NCBI RefSeq assembly: GCF_900115185.1
Contig: NZ_FOVN01000003.1
Coordinates: 86,511 to 150,510 of the forward strand
Source: Algorimicrobium echini
GTDB lineage: Bacteria; Bacteroidota; Bacteroidia; Flavobacteriales; Flavobacteriaceae
Direction of reading: 5' to 3'
DNA: 64,000 nt
Below are positions 34,629 to 41,766 of the stretch, in pieces (position 1 is the first letter of the stretch; every line of letters begins with the position of its first letter). The notes under the pieces were generated by a model. The model was not told the origin of the DNA and did not search any database. It saw only the letters and a program-made list of their open reading frames with translations. Position numbers and translations under genes: made by a program.

Positions 34629-34655
34629 AAATCCATATTTAAATATGGATTTTTC
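34629..34655 (+). terminator. Terminator of module A
   Basis: AAATCCATAT / ATATGGATTT stem with a 4-base loop and TTTTC tail, 13 bases after the DUF6327 stop. Confidence 0.7.
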
Positions 34656-34777
34656 ATTACCAATTGTCAGTTTTTATGCTTTTTATAATGTATTTACGAT
34701 AAGGATTTTATCTTTTGTGGCATTTTTAATGTTATTATAAACGTAATTTTAGGTTATTAATAATTAAAATAATAATT

Positions 34778-35314
34778 ATGAAAACACTTAAAACACTTAT
34801 AGCAGTAAGCTTACTTTTGATAACGTTTGGTACTGCTGCACAAAACGACAAAGACAAAAAAATAATGAAAGATGCCGAGCATGCTAAATCCATGATTATG
34901 GAAAAAGATGCTGGATTCGAAAAATTTTTCTCAAACGCTTCTGGGTATGTTATCTTTCCTAATGTAGGTAAAGGCGGCTTAATTATTGGAGGAGCCAGTG
35001 GAAATGGCGTTGTGTACGAAAATGGTAAAGCCATTGGAATGGCAGACTTAAAAGAATTAAGCGTTGGCTTTAAAGCTGGTGGTCAAGCCATTGTTGAAGT
35101 TATTTTCTTTGAAACCGATGAAGCTTTAGCAAATTTTAAAAATGGAAATTATGAATTTGGCGCTGAAACATCAGCTGTAGCTGTAGATAAAGGTGTGTCA
35201 CAAAACACTAATTATAGCGATGGTGTCATTGTATTAACGATGCCAAAAGCAGGTTTGATGGCCGATATTTCAGTTGTAGGTCAGAAATTTAGCTACCATG
35301 CATTTAAAATGTAA
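34778..35314 (+). CDS. SYLF-domain (Ysc84-like) lipid-binding protein
   Basis: 178 residues with a cleavable signal peptide (LLLITFGTAAQ). The SYLF domain follows: FFSNASGYVIFPNVGKGGLI, IGGASGNGVVYENGKAIG, GFKAGGQAIVEVIFFETD and a C-terminal GLMADISVVGQKFSY. Eukaryotic SYLF domains bind phosphoinositides; bacterial ones are secreted, with unknown ligand. It stands alone between two terminators in the stress island. Confidence 0.9.
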   Translation: MKTLKTLIAVSLLLITFGTAAQNDKDKKIMKDAEHAKSMIMEKDAGFEKFFSNASGYVIFPNVGKGGLIIGGASGNGVVYENGKAIGMADLKELSVGFKAGGQAIVEVIFFETDEALANFKNGNYEFGAETSAVAVDKGVSQNTNYSDGVIVLTMPKAGLMADISVVGQKFSYHAFKM

Positions 35315-35337
35315 CAAAACAAAACAACAAAACTATT

Positions 35338-35366
35338 AAGGTTGACTAATGGGTCAGCCTTTTTTA
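35338..35366 (+). terminator. Terminator of the SYLF gene
   Basis: AAGGTTGAC / GTCAGCCTT stem (one G-T pair) with 6-base loop and T-rich tail, 23 bases past the stop. Confidence 0.75.
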
Positions 35367-35425
35367 TGTTAATTTAACCTACCACATTTAGCAAGTACAG
35401 TTTGTAATCTATAAATTTAATCAAA

Positions 35426-36319
35426 ATGAGTTCCATAAAAAGTAATACATTTAAACTAAAACATTTGCCATCGCTAATAGTAGATACTTATAAGGCATGG
35501 GAGGCAAATGACCCGTTTAGATTAAGTGCTGTTGTAGCTTACTATGCCGTTTTATCCTTGCCAGGCTTATTGGTAATTATCATTAATTTAGTTGGTTATT
35601 TTTGGGGTGTAGAAATTGTACAGGGCCAGCTTACTAATGAAATTTCTCGAGCTTTAGGAAGCGACGCTGCAGCCTCCATACAAACCATGATGGTGGAAAC
35701 ACAAAACACTGAAAAAAGTACCTTAGCAACCATTTTAGGAATTGGAACTTTAATTTTTGGTGCTACTGGTGTATTTTATCATTTACAATTGTCAATTAAT
35801 CAGATATGGAAAATTAGTTCAGAGAATAATATGTCCTTTGGAAAAATGCTGTTGGATCGCGCACGCAGTTTTGCATTTATTTTAGCAATTGGATTTCTCA
35901 TGCTTATAAGTTTTTTAATTACTACGGCTATATCAGTACTAAATGGTTATATAAGAAGTCTGCTTCCAGACCTTATTGTTTATATAGCTTTTATTTTAGA
36001 TTTTTTAGTGTCTGTAGGTATAATAACAGTTTTATTTGCTCTAATTTTTAAATTTTTACCCGACGCCAAAATTAAATGGAAAACCGTTTGGATTGGTGCC
36101 ATAATTACTTCGGTACTATTTGTTTTTGGTAAATTTCTATTGGGTTTATACTTCGGACAAGCTAATCCAGGCTCTACTTATGGTGCCGCTGGAACTATTG
36201 TGTTAGTGTTACTTTGGGTTTCTTATTCCTGTTTAATCCTATTTTTTGGTGCACAATTTACATGGGTCTATGCCGAACGTTATGGCTTTGGTATTAAGCC
36301 GAGTTCTAAATCTGATTAA
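35426..36319 (+). CDS. YihY/BrkB-family inner-membrane protein
   Basis: 297 residues with about six transmembrane helices. Family marks are DPFRLSAVVAYYAVLSLPGL, GATGVFYHLQLSINQIW, PDAKIKWKTVWIGA and the C-terminal YGAAGTIVLVLLWVSYS. YihY/BrkB proteins were once annotated as RNase BN. Their true role, perhaps transport of an envelope precursor, is unsettled. Monocistronic with its own terminator. Confidence 0.93.
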   Translation: MSSIKSNTFKLKHLPSLIVDTYKAWEANDPFRLSAVVAYYAVLSLPGLLVIIINLVGYFWGVEIVQGQLTNEISRALGSDAAASIQTMMVETQNTEKSTLATILGIGTLIFGATGVFYHLQLSINQIWKISSENNMSFGKMLLDRARSFAFILAIGFLMLISFLITTAISVLNGYIRSLLPDLIVYIAFILDFLVSVGIITVLFALIFKFLPDAKIKWKTVWIGAIITSVLFVFGKFLLGLYFGQANPGSTYGAAGTIVLVLLWVSYSCLILFFGAQFTWVYAERYGFGIKPSSKSD

Positions 36320-36330
36320 TAGTATTACAA

Positions 36331-36363
36331 AAAAATATCCCTAAAATACATTTAGGGATATTT
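36331..36363. terminator. Bidirectional terminator between YihY and CsbD genes
   Basis: A perfect 13-bp stem (AAATATCCCTAAA and complement) with loop ATACA. It lies between convergent genes with A and T tracts on the two sides. Confidence 0.8.
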
Positions 36364-36393
36364 CATTACTGGTATTCACTCTAAAAAAAATGA

Positions 36394-36579
36394 TTACCAC
36401 TCATTAATTTCTCTTTTAATTTCCTCTTTGGTCTTACCTGTTTTTTCTTGAAGTCTTCCAACCATTTCGTCGAATTTTCCTTCTGTGTAAGTTACATCAT
36501 CATCAGTAAGTTTTCCATATTTTTGTTTAAACTCACCTTTTACTTGTTTCCATTTTCCTTCTAATTGATCGCTATTCAT
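36394..36579 (-). CDS. CsbD-family stress protein
   Basis: 61 residues matching CsbD: SDQLEGKWKQVKGEFKQKYG, then LTDDDVTYTEGKFDEMVGRL and KTGKTKEEIKREI. Small, very hydrophilic general-stress protein. It is transcribed divergently from the Rho-N protein across a 204-base AT-rich region in which I see no exact TAnnTTTG element for either gene. Confidence 0.92.
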   Translation of the reverse strand: MNSDQLEGKWKQVKGEFKQKYGKLTDDDVTYTEGKFDEMVGRLQEKTGKTKEEIKREINEW

Positions 36580-36783
36580 GACTTTTTAAATTTTAAATTA
36601 GTAATCTGTTTTTTGTATTTATAAAGATACATTTGACTTTAATGGATTTTGAACTCAATTAATAAAAATATGGCAGCAATGCATTTTTATGCCAATTAAT
36701 GGCATTCATTTTTTATTTGATTAGGTTAATGGTAGTTATCTGAAATCTGCATATTTGATTTATATAAATTAAAAAAAATAATT

Positions 36784-37023
36784 ATGGATATTCCAAGTGT
36801 AAAAAACGAAGATCAATATGAAGCTTTAAGAGACAAAGGTTACAGCAAAGAAAAATCGGCAAGAATTGCCAATTCACCTAATTCTGGAAAAAAGGGAGGA
36901 AAAGCAAAACCTTATGAGGATTGGACTAAAGATGAACTTTACAAACAAGCACAAAATGTAGGTATTGATGGGCGATCTAAAATGAATAAATCTGAATTAA
37001 TTAAAGCATTGCGAAATAATTAA
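36784..37023 (+). CDS. Small Rho-N/SAP-like domain protein
   Basis: 79 residues. The N-terminal half (NEDQYEALRDKGYSKEKSAR, then IANSPNSGKKGGKAKP) is basic and glycine-rich. The C-terminal half (YEDWTKDELYKQAQNVGIDG, then KSELIKALRNN) is a Rho termination factor N-terminal/SAP-type helix-extended-helix fold that usually binds nucleic acid. It lies 43 bases ahead of the AI-2E-family gene. A stress-induced nucleoid or RNA-binding role is plausible but not shown. Confidence 0.82.
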   Translation: MDIPSVKNEDQYEALRDKGYSKEKSARIANSPNSGKKGGKAKPYEDWTKDELYKQAQNVGIDGRSKMNKSELIKALRNN

Positions 37024-37066
37024 AACATATAATAATGTATTTTTACATAAAGCAACCTAACATTTT

Positions 37067-38086
37067 ATGAACATTATTCCACCTAAAGTCATCCGACAGC
37101 TATTTTTGCTTATTCTTATTTTACTGGTTTGTATTTTAATTTTTCGCGAAATGACACCTTACCTTTCAGGGGTATTAGGGGCTGTTACCATTTATGTCTT
37201 GTTACGTAAAACAATGACTAAATTGGTGAAACGTGGATGGAATCCAAATTTGGCAGCAGTTTCACTTATGCTAATGTCCTTTTTTGCCATATTGTTGCCC
37301 ATAGCAGGTGCGGCATTCATGTTGGGGAATAAAATTAGTAAAGCGGTTGAAAATTCAGAACGTGTTACTAAAATTGTCAAATCGCAATTAGCAGATATTG
37401 AAAGTCGGTTTGGTTATAATTTAACATCTGAAATAGATGCGTCTGCTATTTCTGGTTGGATGTCTGAAAATCTTCAAAGTTTTGCTGGTGGTACTTTTAA
37501 CACTGTTATTGGTATTTCTATCATGTATTTTATGCTGTTTTATATGTTTACCAACCGAAAACAGTTGCGGGAATCCTTAATGGATTATATTCCAATAAAT
37601 CAGGAAAATTTAAAAATAGTAGGTAAAGAAATGCATGCTATGGTTAGAGCAAACGCACTTGGTATTCCTTTGGTAGCTATTGCTCAAGGAATTGTTGCAC
37701 TTATAGGATTTTTAATTTTTGGGATAGAATCGCCATTTTTCTGGGCTGTTATTGTTACAATTGGCTCCATGGTACCCTTTGTAGGAAATATGTTAGGTAC
37801 ACTTCCTGTTTTTATTTTAACCATTGCAAGTGGCCATACATTTGAAGCCTGGGGAATTCTCATTTATGGAATTGTAGTCGTTGGATCTACAGATAATTTA
37901 ATTCGTTTATTCGTCCTTCAGAAACTTGATGATGTTCACCCGTTAATCACCCTAATTGGTGTTATTATAGGAATTCCACTTTTTGGTTTTATTGGTTTAA
38001 TTTTTGGCCCTTTATTAATTAGTTTGGCCTTGGTAATTATTCGTATTTACAAAAAAGAATATGCCAGTCTAACAAATTCTATATAA
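37067..38086 (+). CDS. AI-2E family (PerM/YdiK-type) transporter
   Basis: 339 residues with eight hydrophobic helices in the family arrangement: a paired N-terminal hairpin, a soluble middle (SRFGYNLTSEIDASAISGWM), then VTIGSMVPFVGNMLGTLPVF and the terminal LITLIGVIIGIPLFGFIGLI. Despite the name, most members are putative antiporters of unknown substrate; no autoinducer genes occur here. Confidence 0.92.
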   Translation: MNIIPPKVIRQLFLLILILLVCILIFREMTPYLSGVLGAVTIYVLLRKTMTKLVKRGWNPNLAAVSLMLMSFFAILLPIAGAAFMLGNKISKAVENSERVTKIVKSQLADIESRFGYNLTSEIDASAISGWMSENLQSFAGGTFNTVIGISIMYFMLFYMFTNRKQLRESLMDYIPINQENLKIVGKEMHAMVRANALGIPLVAIAQGIVALIGFLIFGIESPFFWAVIVTIGSMVPFVGNMLGTLPVFILTIASGHTFEAWGILIYGIVVVGSTDNLIRLFVLQKLDDVHPLITLIGVIIGIPLFGFIGLIFGPLLISLALVIIRIYKKEYASLTNSI

Positions 38087-38099
38087 AGAGCCCTATCAT

Positions 38100-39053
38100 T
38101 TAAAATCGGTAAAGGATTTTTAAACTACCATAAGAGTGGTTTTTAGTTCTATCAAATTCGCCAGTATTAAACTGCATGGAGAAAATAGCCGCAAAACGTT
38201 TAAATGAATACTGAACTCCAGCGTGAGAAGTGAAAATATAGTGATTAATTTGGGTTTCAGGTTTTGTTAAATTTGTATCAAATATATTGCCTTGAATGGT
38301 AGCGTTGTAGCCATTAACTTTAAAGCCTATGCCATAATTTATAAACCATTCAGCATGGTCATTATTAGAAAATAGACCATTATTGGTGCTAACAGACGCA
38401 TTTATCTTGTTAAGCTTTCCTAATCTGAAATTTAATTTTGGCCATAAATAGGTGTGGATATTACCTAAAGAAGCCTCAACAGAAGCATAGGTGTCCATAA
38501 AACCAACACTGTAAATTTCATGTGCAAAGCTGCTTACCACATTCAAACCAAATTGATTTGGTATCTGGTCACTCCAATCCACTAATTCGTCGCCAGTAAT
38601 ATGGCCATGTATGTAATTTTGAAAAGCACCTGCTTGGGAAGCTTGACCTAAAATTCCTACTTCCAAACCTAGTCTAAAATACGATTTTTCAAAAATATAA
38701 TTAGAATGAAATTCAGCATAACTCCAACCAGCATAAGGTCTTTCAATAATTTCATCGTCATTAGAATCATCGTTTCTATAATTGGGTGTATACGCTTCAA
38801 TATTTAATCCAACACTAAAAGACTGGCCTAAATTGTTTTTAAATAGCTTATTTAAAAAACTATTTTCGTTTGCTTTCCAACGAAACATGCCGCTTAATCC
38901 ATAGGTGTAATTTCTATCTGAAGTATTGTAAATTACAAAATAATCGTTATCCGTTGCTAACTCTATTTCATTAGCATATGTTTTATGCTCTTGAGAGAAT
39001 GCAATTGTGTTTAAGAGGATTAAAAAAATAGTGAGCCAGGTGTATTTAATCAT
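38100..39053 (-). CDS. LpxR-family lipid A deacylase-like outer-membrane protein
   Basis: 317 residues with signal peptide (LLNTIAFSQ) and a 12-strand barrel of the LpxR/DUF2219 family: ELATDNDYF near the mature N terminus supplies the Asn-Asp pair, DRNYTYGLSGMFRW follows, and IHGHITGDELVDWSDQ matches the His/Trp region. LpxR removes the 3'-acyloxyacyl chain from lipid A. Where the family usually has a conserved Glu after WxxQ, this one appears to have Gln, so catalysis should be tested. Confidence 0.85.
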   Translation of the reverse strand: MIKYTWLTIFLILLNTIAFSQEHKTYANEIELATDNDYFVIYNTSDRNYTYGLSGMFRWKANENSFLNKLFKNNLGQSFSVGLNIEAYTPNYRNDDSNDDEIIERPYAGWSYAEFHSNYIFEKSYFRLGLEVGILGQASQAGAFQNYIHGHITGDELVDWSDQIPNQFGLNVVSSFAHEIYSVGFMDTYASVEASLGNIHTYLWPKLNFRLGKLNKINASVSTNNGLFSNNDHAEWFINYGIGFKVNGYNATIQGNIFDTNLTKPETQINHYIFTSHAGVQYSFKRFAAIFSMQFNTGEFDRTKNHSYGSLKILYRF

Positions 39054-39072
39054 GTGTTATTTTTTAAAAACA

Positions 39073-39080
39073 CAAAGATA
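39073..39080 (-). promoter_or_regulatory. -7 promoter element of the LpxR-like gene
   Basis: TATCTTTG on the minus strand, 20 bases before the ATG. No -33 partner seen. Confidence 0.45.
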
Positions 39081-39244
39081 TTTTTTGATGCGTAACCCAT
39101 AAAACTCGATTACTATTTTTATTAACGCAATAAAATTTAGCCGACTTATTTTGATTGCATCAATATTTTTGGGTTTCACGGCAATTAATATAACACATAT
39201 TAAATACTTTGCAGTGTTGAAAAAAAAGTTAGAATAAAAATGCT

Positions 39245-39853
39245 ATGACATCCCCAAAACAAATTCAATTAGAAAATATTGCAGAAACGGATTTTGAGAT
39301 ATTCGCATTGCTTAAGCAGCGTTATAGTCCGCGAATATTTAACAATGAACCAATTAAGTCGCGACATATTAAACAACTTTTTGAAGCTATACGTTGGTCT
39401 GCCAGTTCAAACAATTTGCAACCATGGCGATTTATTTATGCTGAAAAGGGCACAAAAGGGTTTCAAAATATTTTTGATTGCTTAAGCGATTTTAATCAAA
39501 CTTGGGCAGACAACGCACCATTTTTAATGCTGGCAGTATACAAGGAAAATGATAATGAAGGCAAGGAAAACTTTCATGCCTTACATGATTTAGGACTGTG
39601 TTTAGGTGCCATGACAGTTCAGGCTCAATATTTAGGCATTGGTGTGCATCATATGGCAGGTGTAAATTGGAAAGAAGCACACGCTAAATTACAGGTGCCT
39701 GAAGGTTATCATGTAGCAACGGCTATTGCTTTAGGATATTATGGTGGTGACTTAAACGATTTACCTGAAGAATTACAAAAACAAGAGACTGATAAACGAC
39801 ATAGAAACCCTCAAGAAAGCTTTGCTTTTAGAGGGATGTGGAATGAAAAATAA
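39245..39853 (+). CDS. Nitroreductase-family flavoprotein
   Basis: 202 residues, FMN-binding nitroreductase fold: KQRYSPRIFNNEPI at the N terminus with the SxR motif, EAIRWSASSNNLQPWRFIYA for FMN binding, HDLGLCLGAMTVQAQYLGIG for the dimer helix, and ATAIALGYYGG. Likely reduces quinones or nitro compounds with NAD(P)H. It is 25 bases upstream of an F420-type reductase gene, and the two are probably cotranscribed. Confidence 0.92.
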   Translation: MTSPKQIQLENIAETDFEIFALLKQRYSPRIFNNEPIKSRHIKQLFEAIRWSASSNNLQPWRFIYAEKGTKGFQNIFDCLSDFNQTWADNAPFLMLAVYKENDNEGKENFHALHDLGLCLGAMTVQAQYLGIGVHHMAGVNWKEAHAKLQVPEGYHVATAIALGYYGGDLNDLPEELQKQETDKRHRNPQESFAFRGMWNEK

Positions 39854-39878
39854 TGTAAAATTTTAAAAAAAATAAATT

Positions 39879-40520
39879 ATGAAAATAGGAATAATAGGAA
39901 GTGGAAACATAGGTGGAAATTTAGGGAAGCACTGGGCAAAAGCAGGACATGAAGTGTTGTTTAGTTCTAGGCATCCAGAAAGTCTTCAGCCTTTGGTGCA
40001 AGAAAGTGAAGGTCGTGCAAAAGCAGTAAGCGTTACAGATGCCTTTGAGGCCAATGCAGATGTTTATTTATTAGCAACACCTTTTGAAGCCATTGATGAG
40101 CTTGCAGAAGTTTATGCTGGAGAGTACGGGAACAAACTTATTATTGATGCTACAAACCCTTATCCAGAGCGTGATGGTGAGATGGCTCAAGATGTTCGTG
40201 ACGCTAACTATAACGCTACGGAATATACGGCTATGAAGTTTAATACAGCTAAAACCGTAAAGGCTTTCAATACCATTAAGGCTGAAGATTTACAAAAACG
40301 TGCGTTTAGTGATGTGGATAAAATAGCCATTCCATTTGCCGCACAAGACGAAGAAAGTAAACTAGTAGCTAGACAGCTCATTGAAGATATTGGATTTGAA
40401 CCATTGTACATAGGAAGTTTGAGTGACACAAATATTATGGATCCAGACCAAGCTATTTATGGGAAATCCTTATCCCGTGAAGATTTACAGTATTTAGTTA
40501 ACGCAGCACGAACAGCGTAA
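39879..40520 (+). CDS. NADPH-dependent F420-reductase-like oxidoreductase
   Basis: 213 residues. An N-terminal Rossmann motif GIIGSGNIGGNLG (3-15) and SSRHPESL give the NADP-binding fold of the F420_oxidored family; FNTAKTVKAFNTIKAEDL and the C-terminal helices complete it. Flavobacteria lack F420, so the natural electron partner is probably a flavin or another cofactor. It follows the nitroreductase and ends in a terminator. Confidence 0.87.
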   Translation: MKIGIIGSGNIGGNLGKHWAKAGHEVLFSSRHPESLQPLVQESEGRAKAVSVTDAFEANADVYLLATPFEAIDELAEVYAGEYGNKLIIDATNPYPERDGEMAQDVRDANYNATEYTAMKFNTAKTVKAFNTIKAEDLQKRAFSDVDKIAIPFAAQDEESKLVARQLIEDIGFEPLYIGSLSDTNIMDPDQAIYGKSLSREDLQYLVNAARTA

Positions 40521-40544
40521 TGCAATTTAACTTGAAAAATTAGA

Positions 40545-40570
40545 AGAGGCGATGTATCGTCTCTTTTTTT
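40545..40570 (+). terminator. Terminator of the nitroreductase pair
   Basis: AGAGGCG / CGTCTCT stem (one G-T pair) with loop ATGTAT and a T7 tail. Confidence 0.75.
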
Positions 40571-40754
40571 ATTGAATTTTAAGAGTAATTCTATGGTTAA
40601 TACCTTCTAAAAACATCATTTATTTACAACTTGTGTTTTTAGAAATTCTGAACATCAGCTTACTAACAAATTATTGATTTAGATTTCTATTTATATCATT
40701 TAATTCGTATATCTTTAGTTGGTAAAAAATGTAAAAGATAAGGATTAATCTTCC

Positions 40755-41294
40755 ATGACACTTTTTGTAAAATATGATTTTGATTTGGTTTGTAAAACCG
40801 TAGTGAAAGAACAGCTTAATTTGCTTGACATTGCGCATACCATTACCAGTCTAGGTGAAATTAAAATTCATGACGCTTTAGAAGCAGAAAAGCGTGAGCT
40901 ATTAGATGCAGCTTTAAAACGATACGGGATCCAAATTTTGTCAAATCAAAAGGAGACTTTAGTAGAGCGGATTAAACACACTATAGATGATATGTTACAG
41001 AACACAGATTTACGTACTGTAAAAGTTTCTAGTTATTTGTCGGACGCCTTAAATTATTCTTATGCGCATTTGTCTACTGTCTTTTCTGAAAGCACCTACA
41101 CATCTATTGAAAATTATATGATACTAAAGAAGGTGGATTTGGTAAAAGAACGTATTTGTAACACAGATTTAACATTAACTGAAATAGCTTATCAACTAGA
41201 TTATAGTAGTGTAGCTCACTTATCTGGACAGTTTAAAAAAACAACGGGATTAACACCAAGTGTTTTTCAGCGTATTATGAAAAATAGAAACTAA
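40755..41294 (+). CDS. AraC-type regulator with short N-terminal region
   Basis: 179 residues. The C-terminal half holds the two helix-turn-helix units of AraC/XylS proteins (VSSYLSDALNYSYAHLSTVF and LTLTEIAYQLDYSSVAHLSG, ending in KKTTGLTPSVFQRI). The N terminus is too short for a cupin ligand domain and has no recognised sensor. It is 20 bases ahead of a response regulator gene and likely cotranscribed with it and the kinase, an unusual partner for a single-domain receiver. Its targets may be the stress genes around it. Confidence 0.87.
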   Translation: MTLFVKYDFDLVCKTVVKEQLNLLDIAHTITSLGEIKIHDALEAEKRELLDAALKRYGIQILSNQKETLVERIKHTIDDMLQNTDLRTVKVSSYLSDALNYSYAHLSTVFSESTYTSIENYMILKKVDLVKERICNTDLTLTEIAYQLDYSSVAHLSGQFKKTTGLTPSVFQRIMKNRN

Positions 41295-41314
41295 TAAAAA
41301 AATAAATTATAATC

Positions 41315-41761
41315 ATGAGTGACATGCTTTTAAACATTGCTTTGGCAGATGATGATGAGGATGATAGAATGTTATTTAGTGAAGCCATAGAAGAAATTGA
41401 CATGCGCACTAAATTATCACTATTTAATCATGGGCAAGAGCTTATGGATTACCTAACATTACCTAATGTTGTTCTGCCAAATCTCATCTTTTTAGACTTA
41501 AACATGCCAATTAAAAATGGGAAACAATGTTTAAAGGAAATTAGAAACAACCCTAATCTAAAAGATTTATGTGTGGCTATTTACTCCACATCATCTTCAG
41601 AAAAAGATATTGAAGACACTTTTTTAAATGGGGCAAATATTTATGTAAATAAGCCCAATAACTTTAGTAAATTGCGGGAAGTGGTAGAGAAAGTACTACA
41701 GCTCAATTGGCAATATCATACCTCAAATTTGAATAAAGATACCTTTCTCTTCCGTATCTAA
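41315..41761 (+). CDS. Single-domain response regulator
   Basis: 148 residues, a CheY-like receiver alone. Acidic pocket DDDEDD (12-17), phosphoacceptor Asp61 in LIFLDLNMPIKNG, switch region AIYSTSSSEKD and Lys in VNKPNNF. No output domain, so it acts through protein contact, perhaps in a relay with the AraC-type protein before it. Five bases before the histidine kinase gene. Rcp1-type receivers commonly pair with PAS kinases in this way. Confidence 0.92.
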   Translation: MSDMLLNIALADDDEDDRMLFSEAIEEIDMRTKLSLFNHGQELMDYLTLPNVVLPNLIFLDLNMPIKNGKQCLKEIRNNPNLKDLCVAIYSTSSSEKDIEDTFLNGANIYVNKPNNFSKLREVVEKVLQLNWQYHTSNLNKDTFLFRI

Positions 41762-41766
41762 ACTCT